From positions 280,729 to 344,728 of the forward strand of contig NZ_JAJKBG010000004.1 of NCBI RefSeq assembly GCF_022750635.1: a stretch of DNA of 64,000 nucleotides, read 5' to 3'. Of this stretch, positions 1 through 8,959 are shown piece after piece. Source of the stretch: Brevundimonas pishanensis (lineage in GTDB: Bacteria; Pseudomonadota; Alphaproteobacteria; Caulobacterales; Caulobacteraceae). Position 1 is the stretch's first letter. The number at the start of each line of letters is the position of its first letter. The notes under the pieces are model-generated. The model saw only the letters and a program-made list of their open reading frames with translations, was not told the origin of the DNA and searched no databases. The translations under genes and the position numbers were made by a program.

Positions 1-1
1 G

Positions 2-157
2 CTGGTCTGCCATCCGGCCTCGACTACGCACCGTCAGCTCTCGCCCGAAGAGCTAAAGCGCGCCGGCGTCACCGAAGACACCGTGCGTCTGTCGGTCGGT
101 ATCGAACATATCGACGACCTGATCGCGGATCTGGAACAGGCGCTGAGCGCAGCCTGA
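2..157 (+). CDS. C-terminal end of a Cys/Met metabolism PLP enzyme (O-acetylhomoserine sulfhydrylase type), partial
   Basis: Only the last 51 codons are in the window, ending with TGA at 155-157. The visible protein begins with [17 protein letters not shown] and ends with [16 protein letters not shown]. The HPASTTH element followed by a 'LSPEE...R.SVGIEH.DDLI.DL.QAL' ending is typical of the C-terminal lobe of the PLP-dependent Cys/Met metabolism family, and HPASTTH with RQL favours O-acetylhomoserine aminocarboxypropyltransferase (MetY-like). It would make homocysteine or methionine precursors in the cytoplasm. The PLP lysine lies outside the window, so cystathionine synthase or lyase relatives cannot be excluded. 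A hairpin follows within 20 bases. Confidence 0.75.
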   Translation: MVCHPASTTHRQLSPEELKRAGVTEDTVRLSVGIEHIDDLIADLEQALSAA

Positions 158-175
158 TCTAGGCCGCTCATGAAA

Positions 176-206
176 AGCCCTCCGCCGATCTGGCGGAGGG
201 CTTCTT
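176..206. terminator. Rho-independent terminator, possibly bidirectional
   Basis: An 11-bp perfect inverted repeat, AGCCCTCCGCC (176-186) and GGCGGAGGGCT (192-202), with a 5-base loop, lies between the convergent ends of the PLP enzyme gene and the first M28 peptidase. An A-run precedes it and a T-rich stretch follows, so it can act for either strand. Confidence 0.85.
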
Positions 207-221
207 CGTCTGCAGATGGCC

Positions 222-1799
222 TTAGCGGCGGTCGGCGCGCTCGGCGTCGGTGCGTGCCCGCACCTGACCGAACTCCGACTCCGGCTTCCACGTCGGCCAG
301 ACGCGGCTATCAGCCAGTTCGCGGCCCAAACGATACAACAGGGTCAGGTTCTCGACCGCCGATGTGAAGTCGAGATCCTCGGACCATTCGTCGGTGGGCT
401 TGTGATAGACGCGAGCGAAACGCTCCTGCCAAGCCGCCTTGCCAGCCTCGATGCCACCGTCCACGAAGTCCACACCGTGCCAAGGCATCAGAGCCGGAAC
501 ACCCGCGCGGGCGAACGGGAAGTGGTCCGAACGGTAGTAGAAGCCCTGCTGCGGCTGGCCGTCGTCGGAGACGTAGCGCCCCTCGGCCTTGGCCAACACG
601 TCCAGCATGTCTTCCAGCGTGTTCTGGCCCTTGCCGAAGATCGGCACATCGCGGGTCGGACCAGACAGCGGCAACATATCGATGTTGATATCGGCCACGG
701 TAGTCGCCAGCGGATAGATGGGGTCTGCCGCATAGCCATAGGCACCCAGCAAACCCATTTCCTCGGCGGTGGCGTGCAGGAACACGACCGAACGCTTGGA
801 CGGGCCGGCCTTGGCGAACTCGCGGGCCATTTCTACGACGCCGACGGTGCCCGAGGCATTGTCCCATGCGCCGTTGAAGACGTTGTCGCCCGGATGATCG
901 TTGGTGCCGACGTGATCCCAGTGTGCGCTGAAGACGATGGTCTCGTCAGGGAACTCGGTGCCTTCCAGTCGCGCCAGCAGGTTGTGCGTGACCAGAATGT
1001 CCTTGGTTTCCTCGGCCTTCACCGAGAGGGTCAGCGGCAGGGCGCGGGCCTTGAATGCACCTGCATCGAGCGCTTCCTCTGCAACGGTGCCGATGCCCCA
1101 GCTCTTGGCCAGCTCAGCCGACAACTGGCCCTTGAATTGCAGTTCAGCCGAACCGGGGCTAAGGGTCTGTTGGCGACCTGCGCGCGACAGCGAGCGGGCA
1201 AAGTCCGATTGGACCGTAATGATCGCCACCGCGCCACGGCGGAACGCCTCGTCGGCCTTGTACGCTTCTTGAGCATAGAAGCGGCGATACTCGCTACCGA
1301 ACGACGGCGAGCCGCTCATGACGACTACGACCTTGCCGGTCACATCCGTATCGCCATAATCGTCCCACTCCCGCTCGGGAGCGGTGATGCCGTAGCCGGC
1401 GAAAACAACCGGAGCATTAGCAACGTCCGCCAGACCCGCCGTGTTGATGGCACGGACGGTCAGGCCATCAGCTGGCGCAATCGAGGTCGCCGCACCGCCT
1501 GCGCTGGAAACGGACACAACAGCGTCGGCCTTCGGGGTCAGGCGCAGCAGGTCGATCTGTTGCAGCCACTGGCCATCACGACCACCCGGCTTCATGCCCA
1601 TGGCTTCATACTGGGCCTGCAGCCAGGCGAGGGTCTTTTCCTCGCCAATGGTGCCGGGCTTGCGGCCTTGGAAGTCATCGGCGCTGATCAAACGGATGCT
1701 GTCCGACAGACGCTGCGCCTCGAAGTCCTGCGCGAAGGCCGGAGCCGATACGAACACGAGGGCGGCAAGCGCTACGCCACGAAGAAAGGATTTGGGCAT
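222..1799 (-). CDS. Secreted M28-family zinc aminopeptidase (first of a tandem pair)
   Basis: The 525-residue protein has a Sec signal peptide of about 23 residues ending in SAPAFA. A protease-associated region lies at roughly 105-225 and an M28 di-zinc peptidase domain at about 270-510. Visible metal and catalytic residues are His293 (AHWDHVG), Asp313 (NGAWDNASG), Glu346/Glu347 (TAEEMGLLG), Asp374 (NIDML) and His426 (SDHFPF). It should remove N-terminal amino acids from peptides in the periplasm or outside the cell. The ATG at 1799 is chosen over an upstream in-frame start because AGGAGG lies a few bases before it and the signal peptide then starts correctly. A close paralogue lies immediately upstream on the same strand. 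Confidence 0.92.
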   Translation of the reverse strand: MPKSFLRGVALAALVFVSAPAFAQDFEAQRLSDSIRLISADDFQGRKPGTIGEEKTLAWLQAQYEAMGMKPGGRDGQWLQQIDLLRLTPKADAVVSVSSAGGAATSIAPADGLTVRAINTAGLADVANAPVVFAGYGITAPEREWDDYGDTDVTGKVVVVMSGSPSFGSEYRRFYAQEAYKADEAFRRGAVAIITVQSDFARSLSRAGRQQTLSPGSAELQFKGQLSAELAKSWGIGTVAEEALDAGAFKARALPLTLSVKAEETKDILVTHNLLARLEGTEFPDETIVFSAHWDHVGTNDHPGDNVFNGAWDNASGTVGVVEMAREFAKAGPSKRSVVFLHATAEEMGLLGAYGYAADPIYPLATTVADINIDMLPLSGPTRDVPIFGKGQNTLEDMLDVLAKAEGRYVSDDGQPQQGFYYRSDHFPFARAGVPALMPWHGVDFVDGGIEAGKAAWQERFARVYHKPTDEWSEDLDFTSAVENLTLLYRLGRELADSRVWPTWKPESEFGQVRARTDAERADRR

Positions 1800-1893
1800 T
1801 TGGCCTCCTAGCAATGCCACAACCGCGCCAAGGCGAACGGTTCGGTTGCAGGACAGTCCCCCACGAACTGCCCTGCGATATTTCTACGTCCGG

Positions 1894-3534
1894 TCAGGGA
1901 CGCTGCGCCTCGGATTGGGCACGAACAGCGGCGAACTCCGACGTGGGCTTCCATTGCGGCCAGTCGGTCGAATTCGCCAGTGCTTTGCCCGCCTCGTAAA
2001 CGACTTCCATGTCTTGCGCCATGCCGCGCAGATCCCAGTCCGCGCTCCATTCATCGGCAACCTGGTGATAGCCGATACGGCCGTACTCGGCAGCGGCGGC
2101 GATCCGCGGCTCGATCGGCGCGTCGACGTAGTCACCGGCCGAGTTCACATAGGCCATCGGCACACCGCGACGCACCAGCGGGAAGTGGTCCGAACGGAAA
2201 TAGATACCGGCCGCAGCACCTGCATCCGGCACAATCCCGCGCCCTTGCGCGGCTGCGACCTGCGTGAGGCGGTCATCCAGATCGGAGTGACCGAAGCCCG
2301 TGATGTTCAGCTTGTCCTTGCGGCCATAGACGTTGGCGGCGTCGATGTTGAAGCCTGCGACCGTCGTCTCCAGCGGATAGAGCGGATTGGCCGCATAATA
2401 CTCCGAACCCAACAGACCCGATTCTTCGCCCGTGAACGCGACCATGACGATCGAGCGTTCCGGCTTCGGACCTGCGCCATATTGGCGGGCCAGTTCGATC
2501 AACGCAGCAGTACCCGAGGCGTTGTCCACGGCACCGTTGAAAATCTTGTCGCCGTTTACGCCCTCATCGGTTGCGATGCCGATGTGGTCCCAGTGACCGC
2601 CGTAAAGGATCGTCTCGTTCGGGCGCGAGGAGCCTTCCAGACGGGCGACGATGTTGTGGGTCACGATCTGGCTGGAAGCGACGTCAAAGCTGACGTCCAT
2701 CGTCGCCTTGAGGTCGACGGGCTGGAAATCGGGACTGCGGGCCAGCTTCTTCTGCTCTTCGAAATCGACGCCTGCCGCCTCGAACAGTTTTTCAGCAGCA
2801 TCGCGCTGGATCCAGGCTTCGACCGGAACGCGTTCCTTGGCCGGATCGGCGCGCACGATGTCGAACTGCGGCACGGTCCAGGAGTTGACGACCGTCGTCC
2901 AGCCATAGGCAGCGGGCCTGTCCTCATGGACGATCAGGACGCCGGCGGCACCTTGGCGGGCGGCCTCCTCATATTTGTAGGTCCAGCGGCCATAGTAGGT
3001 CATGGCCCGACCGCCGAAGGTGTTGAGTTCCGGCTCTTCAAAATCCGGATCGTTCACCAGCACGACGATGATCTTGCCACGCACATCGACCTTGAAGTCG
3101 TTCCAGTCGCGCTCGGGCGCATTCACGCCATAGCCGACGAACACCAGCGGGACGTCTTTCAGTTCGACATCACTACCCGGCAGGCGCGAGCTGATGGTGA
3201 CCTGCTGGCCCTGCGTCAGCGGCGTGACCTCCCCGCCCTGCTTCAGCGCAGCGCGCACGTTCGACGACGCGATACGGTTCAGGGTGACAGCTTGCGTCCA
3301 GCCGCCGTTTTCGCCGCCTGGTGCAAAACCGGCATCGGCAAAGCGCTGGCTTAGGAAATCGATGACCTTCTGCTCGGCGGGCGTTGCGATGCCGCGGCCC
3401 TCGAAGCTGTCGTCCGATAGGATGCGAATGTCTTCGGATATACGGGCGGTGTCGAAGACCGACTGCGCCATCGCACCTCCCGACATTAAAGCCGCGCTCA
3501 ACGCCAAGCTGGCAACCGTCGTAAACAGGCGCAT
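1894..3534 (-). CDS. Secreted M28-family zinc aminopeptidase (second of a tandem pair)
   Basis: This 546-residue protein has the same layout as its downstream neighbour: a signal peptide ending in SGGAMA, a protease-associated region at about 110-230, then an M28 peptidase domain. Zinc and catalytic residues are His314 (GGHWDHIG), Asp337 (GAVDNASG), Glu370/Glu371 (FTGEESGLLG), Asp398 (FNIDA) and His450 (SDHFPL). The pair shares the C-terminal pattern 'WPQWKP.SEF..VRA.....', which suggests duplication. The ATG at 3534 is preceded by GGAGGG; the longer reading from a TTG at 3555 would precede the signal peptide and is unlikely. The 94-base gap to the next gene has no obvious terminator, so co-transcription is likely. 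Confidence 0.92.
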   Translation of the reverse strand: MRLFTTVASLALSAALMSGGAMAQSVFDTARISEDIRILSDDSFEGRGIATPAEQKVIDFLSQRFADAGFAPGGENGGWTQAVTLNRIASSNVRAALKQGGEVTPLTQGQQVTISSRLPGSDVELKDVPLVFVGYGVNAPERDWNDFKVDVRGKIIVVLVNDPDFEEPELNTFGGRAMTYYGRWTYKYEEAARQGAAGVLIVHEDRPAAYGWTTVVNSWTVPQFDIVRADPAKERVPVEAWIQRDAAEKLFEAAGVDFEEQKKLARSPDFQPVDLKATMDVSFDVASSQIVTHNIVARLEGSSRPNETILYGGHWDHIGIATDEGVNGDKIFNGAVDNASGTAALIELARQYGAGPKPERSIVMVAFTGEESGLLGSEYYAANPLYPLETTVAGFNIDAANVYGRKDKLNITGFGHSDLDDRLTQVAAAQGRGIVPDAGAAAGIYFRSDHFPLVRRGVPMAYVNSAGDYVDAPIEPRIAAAAEYGRIGYHQVADEWSADWDLRGMAQDMEVVYEAGKALANSTDWPQWKPTSEFAAVRAQSEAQRP

Positions 3535-3596
3535 GGGGCCTACCCTCCGCAACAATAAGATGGCGGGACGTTAAGCGCAGTCGGCGCAAAGGCAAA

Positions 3597-3629
3597 GAAA
3601 AACCCCGCCAACCGGACGGTCAGCGGGGC
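3597..3629 (-). terminator. Terminator of the cytochrome bc1 operon
   Basis: Read on the minus strand, CCCCGC-TG-ACC-GTCC-GGT-TG-GCGGGG forms a stem with a small symmetric interior bulge and is followed directly by TTTTT. It lies about 26 bases after the petC stop codon. Confidence 0.85.
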
Positions 3630-3654
3630 CAATCTTTTCACCGGAGCGGGTGGC

Positions 3655-4527
3655 CTAGTGAGCCACGCCCTTCCAGATCTTGCGGTACGAAGCGTAGGTG
3701 ATACCGGCGAACAGGATCAGGAAGATCAGTACGCCGAAACCAGCCTGCTTGCGCTCAACCATCTTGGGCTCGGAAGCCCACATGATGAAGGCCGCAACGT
3801 CCTTCGACATTTGGTCGACGGTCGCTTCGGTGCCGTCATCGTAGCTCACCTGACCGGCGCGCAGCGGAGCCGGCATGGCAATGAAGCCGCCCGGAGGTGC
3901 ATGGCCTTCGCCTTCCCAGAACGGGGTCAGGTCGCCGGCCATGTACGGGTTGTAGTTCTGACCCGGAGCCATTTTCAGACCCTTGGGCGGAGCCACATAA
4001 CCCGACAGCAGCGAGTAGATGTAGTTGGCACCGTCGTGACGGGCCTTGGCCATCACCGACAGGTCCGGCGGAGCCGCACCGCCGTTGGCAGCCGCAGCCG
4101 CCGTGGCGTTCGGATATGGGTTCGGGAATTTGTCTGCGGTCGTGGCGTCACGCATCAGCGCCTCGCCGGTCTCCGAATCGATATCGGCAACCTGCAGTTC
4201 CTTGGCCAGAGCCTTCACGACAGGGTTGTCGTTCGGGTTCGGGTATTTCGGATTCCAGAACGGGCCGTGTTTGTCGCCAAGGTTACGGAAGTGCAGGTGG
4301 TCCATGCCGTGGCAGGACGCGCAGACTTCGCGATAGACCTTGTAGCCGCGTTGCAGCTGGCCCTGGTCGAAGGTGCCGAACGGACCTTCGAAGCTGAAGC
4401 CACCATCGCGCGGGTGCTTGGCACCACCGGCGGCCAGCGCCGGAGATGCCACAGCGACGATACCCGCAGCCGCAATGGCCGAGACGAGGATCTTACGGAA
4501 AGACACGATCTTTTTCTCTTTGCTCAT
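3655..4527 (-). CDS. petC: Ubiquinol-cytochrome c reductase, cytochrome c1 subunit
   Basis: The 290-residue protein carries one c-type haem and passes electrons from the Rieske centre to soluble cytochrome c in the bc1 complex. It has an N-terminal signal (about 1-33), the haem motif CASCH at 69-73, a probable axial Met218 in FIAMPAPL, and a C-terminal membrane anchor at about 263-281 followed by a basic tail. It is the last gene of petA-petB-petC, separated from petB by five bases, and a strong terminator follows. The length and gene order match alphaproteobacterial fbcC, where it is a stand-alone gene rather than fused to cytochrome b. Confidence 0.97.
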   Translation of the reverse strand: MSKEKKIVSFRKILVSAIAAAGIVAVASPALAAGGAKHPRDGGFSFEGPFGTFDQGQLQRGYKVYREVCASCHGMDHLHFRNLGDKHGPFWNPKYPNPNDNPVVKALAKELQVADIDSETGEALMRDATTADKFPNPYPNATAAAAANGGAAPPDLSVMAKARHDGANYIYSLLSGYVAPPKGLKMAPGQNYNPYMAGDLTPFWEGEGHAPPGGFIAMPAPLRAGQVSYDDGTEATVDQMSKDVAAFIMWASEPKMVERKQAGFGVLIFLILFAGITYASYRKIWKGVAH

Positions 4528-4532
4528 CGGGC

Positions 4533-5828
4533 TCAGGCCTTCTCAGCTTCGGTCTTGAGGACCGGTTCGGAGATCGATGCCGGGATCGGCAGCGGCTTCT
4601 CTTTCAGGCCAACGAAGAACATGATCGGACCCAGGAAGGCGAAGTAGTACAGGGTGAACAGACGGGTCAGCCACAGGTACGAGTTCAGCTTGCCATCCAG
4701 TAGGGTGAAGCTCGGCATGCCCGGGATGACCGGAGCGTCCGGAAGCTGTGCACCGCACCAGCCGAGGCCGAAGCAGACGAACAGGAAGATCACGAAGAAG
4801 ATCTTCATGGTCGGACGGTAGCGCATCGAACGTACCGACGAACGGTCGATCCACGGCAGGACGAACAGGATGCCGATAGCTGCGAACATAGCCACGACAC
4901 CGCCGAACTTGTCCGGAACAGCGCGCAGGATCGCGTAGAACGGCAGCATGTACCACTCCGGCACGATGTGGGCCGGCGTCTGCAGCGGGTTAGCCGGGAT
5001 GTAGTTGTCGGCGTGGCCTAGAGCGTTCGGGTTGTAGAACACGAACACGGCAAACAGGATGAAGAACAGGATGATGGCAAAACCGTCCTTGACCGTGAAG
5101 TACGGGTGGAACGGCAGCATGTCCTTCTTCTCGCGGTCCTTCGGGATCAGGATGCCGACCGGGTTGTTTTGACCGGCAGCATGCAGAGCCCACAGATGCA
5201 GAACCACGCAACCCGCGATAACGAACGGCAGCAGGTAGTGCAGCGAGAAGAAGCGGTTCAGGGTCGCATTGTCGATCGCCGGACCGCCACGCAGCCAGAT
5301 CAGGATCGGCTCACCAACAACCGGGATAGCACCGATCAGGTTGGTGATGACCTCAGCCCCCCAGAACGACATCTGGCCCCACGGCAGAACGTAGCCGAGG
5401 AAGGCGGTGGCGATCATCAGGAAGAAGATCACGCAACCGATGATCCAGATCATCTCGCGCGGTGCCTTGTACGAGCCGTAGTAGAGGCCGCGCAGCATGT
5501 GCAGGTAAACGGCGATGAAGAACATCGACGCGCCATTGGCGTGCACGTAACGGATCAGCCAGCCACCCGGAACATCGCGCATGATGCGCTCGACCGAGGC
5601 GAAAGCCAGGCCGATGTGCGGGGTGTAGTGCATCGCCAGAACGATACCGGAGATGATCTGCGTCATCAGGCAGATCGCCAGAATGCCGCCGAAGGTCCAC
5701 CAGTAGTTCAGGTTACGTGGCGTCGGAAGATTTGCGTAGTCCATGCCGAAACGGACGATCGGCAGACGGGTGTCCAGCCACCGCTCAATCGCGGTTTTAG
5801 GGACGTAAGTGGATTCGTGATTGCTCAT
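4533..5828 (-). CDS. petB: Ubiquinol-cytochrome c reductase, cytochrome b subunit
   Basis: The 431-residue integral membrane protein binds two b haems and contains both quinone sites. Recognisable features are the first haem-ligand helix region ([28 protein letters not shown]), the fourth-helix region ([19 protein letters not shown]), and the Qo-site PEWY motif in [14 protein letters not shown]. Eight or so hydrophobic helices are visible, which fits the full-length bacterial form that includes the C-terminal third on the same chain. It lies between petA (17 bases upstream) and petC and must be co-expressed with both. Confidence 0.98.
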   Translation of the reverse strand: MSNHESTYVPKTAIERWLDTRLPIVRFGMDYANLPTPRNLNYWWTFGGILAICLMTQIISGIVLAMHYTPHIGLAFASVERIMRDVPGGWLIRYVHANGASMFFIAVYLHMLRGLYYGSYKAPREMIWIIGCVIFFLMIATAFLGYVLPWGQMSFWGAEVITNLIGAIPVVGEPILIWLRGGPAIDNATLNRFFSLHYLLPFVIAGCVVLHLWALHAAGQNNPVGILIPKDREKKDMLPFHPYFTVKDGFAIILFFILFAVFVFYNPNALGHADNYIPANPLQTPAHIVPEWYMLPFYAILRAVPDKFGGVVAMFAAIGILFVLPWIDRSSVRSMRYRPTMKIFFVIFLFVCFGLGWCGAQLPDAPVIPGMPSFTLLDGKLNSYLWLTRLFTLYYFAFLGPIMFFVGLKEKPLPIPASISEPVLKTEAEKA

Positions 5829-5845
5829 GGGTCCTCGGTACGTCC

Positions 5846-6400
5846 TCAGCCGATCTTAACGCGGGTATCGGACAGGTATTCGTAGTTCGGTACGACCAGA
5901 TTCAGCGGTGCCGGACCCTTACGGATACGACCCGATGCATCGTAGTGCGAACCGTGGCACGGGCAGAACCAACCGCCGTAATCACCGGCGTTGAAGGTCG
6001 GCACGCAGCCCAAGTGGGTGCACGAGCCAACGACCACGAGATATTTCTCGTGACCGGCCTTGGTGCGCTCCACGTCGGTCTGCGGCGGCGAGCCAACGGC
6101 ACCTTCCGAGGTGACCTTGGCCAGCTCGGCCGGGGTGCGATAGCGCACGAACACCGGCTTGCCTTGCCACTTGATGACCACTTGCTGGCCTTCCTGAACC
6201 TTGGACAGATCGAATTCGATCGATGCCAAGGCCAGCGTATCGGCAGCCGGGCTCATCTGGTTGATAAGCGGCCAGGCGATCATCGCGCCTGCGCCCGCCG
6301 CGGCAGCGCCCGCAGCGATATGAATGAAGTCGCGGCGAGTAGCTTCGCCACCACCGTTTTGGCCTTCAGGGCCCTCAGGATTCACGACCGATTCGGCCAC
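5846..6400 (-). CDS. petA: Ubiquinol-cytochrome c reductase, Rieske iron-sulfur subunit
   Basis: This is the 2Fe-2S subunit of the bc1 complex. With a GTG start at 6400 the protein has 184 residues; AGAGGTGA lies five bases before that GTG. Reading from 6460 adds 20 residues that the family does not have. A twin-arginine signal anchor ([11 protein letters not shown], about 21-31) precedes a single hydrophobic segment. The Rieske cluster boxes are CTHLGC (127-132) and CPCHGS (146-151), giving ligands Cys127, His129, Cys146, His149 and the disulfide Cys132-Cys148. It is the first gene of petABC. Confidence 0.96.
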   Translation of the reverse strand: MAESVVNPEGPEGQNGGGEATRRDFIHIAAGAAAAGAGAMIAWPLINQMSPAADTLALASIEFDLSKVQEGQQVVIKWQGKPVFVRYRTPAELAKVTSEGAVGSPPQTDVERTKAGHEKYLVVVGSCTHLGCVPTFNAGDYGGWFCPCHGSHYDASGRIRKGPAPLNLVVPNYEYLSDTRVKIG

Positions 6401-6427
6401 GCGTATCACCTCTGCAATCCGATCAGC

Positions 6428-6443
6428 CTCCCGCACGCATGCG
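6428..6443. repeat. Short palindromic hairpin in the petA leader
   Basis: The inverted repeat CCCGCA-CGCA-TGCGGG lies about 30 bases upstream of the petA start codon, within the probable mRNA leader. It has no T-run, so it is not a standard terminator. Its role is unknown and chance cannot be excluded. Confidence 0.35.
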
Positions 6444-6604
6444 GGACGTCCAGTCGGCATGAACCTTCACAAGCGGAAAACAAAGCTTTGCCATCCTGCC
6501 TTGGTTTAGACCACCCCAATCTCAAGTCGCAAAAGCAACTTGAGAAGCGGTCGCAACAAAAGACACGACAAGGCCCTCTCCCGCGCGTATGAGTGGGCCT
6601 TAGA

Positions 6605-7063
6605 ATGCGTCTCGCCCTTTTTCAACCAGATATCCCGCAGAATGTGGGGGCATGTATCCGTCTCAGCGCCTGTTTCGGCGTCGAACTGCACGTGATCGAG
6701 CCCACCGGATTCACTTTTGACGACCGTGCAATGAAGCGCGCTGCGCTCGATTACGGTCCCCTCTCCCACATGACCCGTCATGACAGTTGGGACGATTTCC
6801 TGCGCGACAAGCCGCCGGGTCGTTTGCTGTTGATGACGACCAAGGGAGCGACGTCGATGGCCGAATTCGCCTTTAGAGACGATGATATCCTATTGTTCGG
6901 CAAGGAAAGTGCGGGTGCGCCCGACTACGTCCACGATGCTGCGGACGAGCGGATTATCATCCCGCTGGAGGCCAATGCTCGCTCGTTGAACCTGTCGGTC
7001 ACCGCGGGCATCACCCTTTGGGAAGGCCTTCGCCAGACCGGACATTTCCAATCCACGAAGTAA
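6605..7063 (+). CDS. trmL: tRNA (cytidine/uridine-34-2'-O)-methyltransferase
   Basis: The 152-residue SPOUT (knotted) methyltransferase modifies the wobble ribose of tRNA-Leu. It begins MRLALFQPDIPQNVGACIRL, the usual start of this family, so the ATG at 6605 is preferred to the in-frame GTG at 6593. The SAM-binding knot is visible at the C-terminal half: LLLMTTKGA, LLFGKESAGAPDYVHD, and IPLEANARSLNLSVTAGI, where the serine/asparagine-rich motif is characteristic. It is divergent from petABC and ends in a strong terminator. Length is normal for TrmL. Confidence 0.93.
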   Translation: MRLALFQPDIPQNVGACIRLSACFGVELHVIEPTGFTFDDRAMKRAALDYGPLSHMTRHDSWDDFLRDKPPGRLLLMTTKGATSMAEFAFRDDDILLFGKESAGAPDYVHDAADERIIIPLEANARSLNLSVTAGITLWEGLRQTGHFQSTK

Positions 7064-7065
7064 GA

Positions 7066-7094
7066 AAGGGAGCCTGAAATCAGGCTCCCTTTTT
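7066..7094 (+). terminator. Rho-independent terminator after trmL
   Basis: AGGGAGCCTGA and TCAGGCTCCCT form an 11-bp stem with a three-base loop and are followed by TTTT. The hairpin starts just after the trmL stop codon. Confidence 0.92.
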
Positions 7095-7164
7095 CATCGT
7101 GGGACGCTCAACAAAAAAATCATTATCCGGCAGGCGAGCCTTGCCGATGGATTTCTCGGACGCG

Positions 7165-7500
7165 CTATCGGCCTTCTGCCCTACCCGTCGATTCGTGGTT
7201 TTCGACATCGGTCGAAATTCTAATCCGCGTACGGAACTTCTGCCCCACGCTCGAGGCAGAAGCAGAACTCAGAGTGCCGCGCATAATGACTGCCATGGCC
7301 TCGGCACCGAAACCGTAACCCTTCGGGTTTTCCTCTACCACGACACAATCGACAGGCTTTCGGTCCGGAGCCAAGGTGCACTCGATGTCCACATAGCCTT
7401 CGACCCTCTGCTTTGCAGGGATTGTAGCGCACGCCGCAACAACGGATGCGGCACCAATCAGCGCGCTAATGGCGCATAGCTTGGTCACGGCGTTTCCCAT
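7165..7500 (-). CDS. Small lipoprotein with TonB C-terminal-like domain
   Basis: The 111-residue protein starts MGNAVTKLCAISALIGAAS and has a lipobox VVAAC with the acylated Cys at 24, so it should be a periplasm-facing lipoprotein. Residues about 35-105 resemble the TonB C-terminal fold: 'VDIECTLAPDRKPVDCVVVEENPKG', then GFGAEAMAVIMRG, then a GQKFRTRIRI strand. The ATG at 7500 is preceded by a G-rich stretch; the longer reading to 7629 runs back into the dipeptidase gene and is a shadow. It lies 10 bases after the M19 dipeptidase on the same strand, so they are likely co-transcribed. There is no N-terminal membrane helix or Pro-rich linker of a true TonB. Confidence 0.7.
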   Translation of the reverse strand: MGNAVTKLCAISALIGAASVVAACATIPAKQRVEGYVDIECTLAPDRKPVDCVVVEENPKGYGFGAEAMAVIMRGTLSSASASSVGQKFRTRIRISTDVENHESTGRAEGR

Positions 7501-7510
7501 ATCCCCGCCC

Positions 7511-8785
7511 TTACTGCTGCGGCAGGCGAGACAGGTTTGGACGCTCGCCCTGCTTACGGGCAGCAACCGATTCCACCTGACGCATGACGCGCAGCATGTT
7601 CTCGCCGGAAATCTTGCGGATGTCGGCATCGGTCCAGCCGTTCTGGATCAGCTGGGCCAGAATACGCGGATAGGCATCCACCGCCTCTACCCCCACCGGA
7701 AGGCTGTCCACGCCGTCGAAATCACCGCCCAGACCGACGTGGTCGATACCCGCCTTGTCGCGGACGTACTGGATGTGCGCCACAACGTCCTGAAGCGTCG
7801 CGCGCGGGATCGGATTGGCCGCGATCCATTGATCCATCTCGCGTTTGACCCGATCTGGATCACCGGGGTTCAGGCTCTTGAGACGGGCATCCTCTGCCGC
7901 ACGGCGCGAGCTCCATTCGCGGACCTGCTCGCTGATGAAGCCGGGTACGAAGGTCACCATGACGATGCCGCCATTGTCCTTCATCTGCGCCAAAACGTCG
8001 TCGGGGACGTTGCGCGGGTGTGCCGTCACGCCCAGCGCCGACGAGTGCGAGAAGATAACCGGCGCTTCGGAAACGCGCAGGGCATCGCGCATGGTCTCTG
8101 CCGAGACGTGGCTTAGGTCCACCATCATGCCAATGCGGTTCATCTCTTTGACGACTTCTTCGCCAAACGGGTTCAGCCCGCCCCACTTCGGCGCGTCCGT
8201 GCCCGAGTCGGCCCAATTGGTCGATTTGGAATGGGTCAGCGTCATGTACAGCGCGCCCGCGCGGCGGAACTCGCGCAGCAGGCCAAGGCTGTCGTCGATG
8301 GAATAGCCGCCTTCCATACCAATCAGGCTGGCGATCTTGCCCTGACGGTGGATGCGCACAATGTCGTCTGCCGTGGTGGCGATCTCGAAGGTTTGCGGAT
8401 AGCCCGCGACGATGCGTTTGACCGTATCGATCTGCTCGAACGTCGCCTTGGCCGCTTCGAGCTGGCTCATGTTGGCCGAAACATAGACCGACCAGAACTG
8501 GCCCCCTACACCGCCCTCGCGAAGGCGCGGAATGTCGGTATGCAAACGGGTGCTCATCGACAGATCACTCGTCAGGTCTACCCCGTGCACATCATTCTGA
8601 TAGCCCTGACGGAAGGCCCACGGCAGGTCGTTGTGGCCGTCGATCAGCGGCGTTCGGCGCAAAATCTGGCGCACATGAGCTTCCGTCGCAGCGTCGCTGC
8701 GCACAGGTGCCGTCTGGGCCTGGGCCGAAATCGCCGGCAACAGCGCTGCGGTGGCCGCTGCCACCATCATCAGTTTGCGCATCAT
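7511..8785 (-). CDS. Secreted membrane dipeptidase (renal dipeptidase, peptidase M19)
   Basis: The 424-residue protein has a signal peptide (about 1-24, ending SAQAQ) and the M19 amidohydrolase barrel. It hydrolyses dipeptides using two zinc ions. Key elements are DGHNDLPWAFR with His51 and Asp53, GMEGGYSI with the bridging Glu, LTHSKSTNWADSG, MVDLSHVS, VIFSHSSALGV, GLGGDFDGVDSLP and the C-terminal ISGENMLRVM. Two adjacent ATGs lie at 8785 and 8782; the first is preceded by GGAGGGG at good spacing. It may cooperate with the two M28 peptidases nearby in extracytoplasmic peptide breakdown (inference). Confidence 0.95.
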   Translation of the reverse strand: MMRKLMMVAAATAALLPAISAQAQTAPVRSDAATEAHVRQILRRTPLIDGHNDLPWAFRQGYQNDVHGVDLTSDLSMSTRLHTDIPRLREGGVGGQFWSVYVSANMSQLEAAKATFEQIDTVKRIVAGYPQTFEIATTADDIVRIHRQGKIASLIGMEGGYSIDDSLGLLREFRRAGALYMTLTHSKSTNWADSGTDAPKWGGLNPFGEEVVKEMNRIGMMVDLSHVSAETMRDALRVSEAPVIFSHSSALGVTAHPRNVPDDVLAQMKDNGGIVMVTFVPGFISEQVREWSSRRAAEDARLKSLNPGDPDRVKREMDQWIAANPIPRATLQDVVAHIQYVRDKAGIDHVGLGGDFDGVDSLPVGVEAVDAYPRILAQLIQNGWTDADIRKISGENMLRVMRQVESVAARKQGERPNLSRLPQQ

Positions 8786-8867
8786 GGGTATCCCCTCCAT
8801 AAAATCACTGGCCCGCACGCTGGCACAGCCACGCCTCCGAGGAAACTGCCCGCGTGCGAAACCTTGT

Positions 8868-8881
8868 CTGATCCAGATCAA
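8868..8881. promoter_or_regulatory. FNR/FixK-like operator upstream of hemF
   Basis: CTGATCCAGATCAA matches the Fnr/FixK consensus TTGAT-N4-ATCAA at nine of ten defined bases and is a near-perfect dyad. It lies about 80 bases before the hemF start in the divergent region between the M19 dipeptidase and hemF. Which gene it serves, and whether an Fnr/FixK protein binds, cannot be seen from sequence alone. Confidence 0.55.
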
Positions 8882-8959
8882 GGTGGAAACTGATCACCTG
8901 CGGCATCAGACGCGCATCCTCGGACTGTTCACCGAGCCTGCATCGTGGTTGAAGCCCTC

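Noticed and set aside
216..1811. Long plus-strand open frame of 531 codons opposite the first M28 peptidase
   Set aside because: It is a GC-rich shadow of the peptidase gene. Its protein text shows no domain and many basic or low-complexity runs, while the minus-strand frame has a signal peptide, a good ribosome site and all catalytic residues.
7165..7629. Reading the small lipoprotein from 7629 (154 residues)
   Set aside because: The first 43 codons overlap the dipeptidase gene in another frame and are not signal-like. The ATG at 7500 gives a proper lipoprotein signal.
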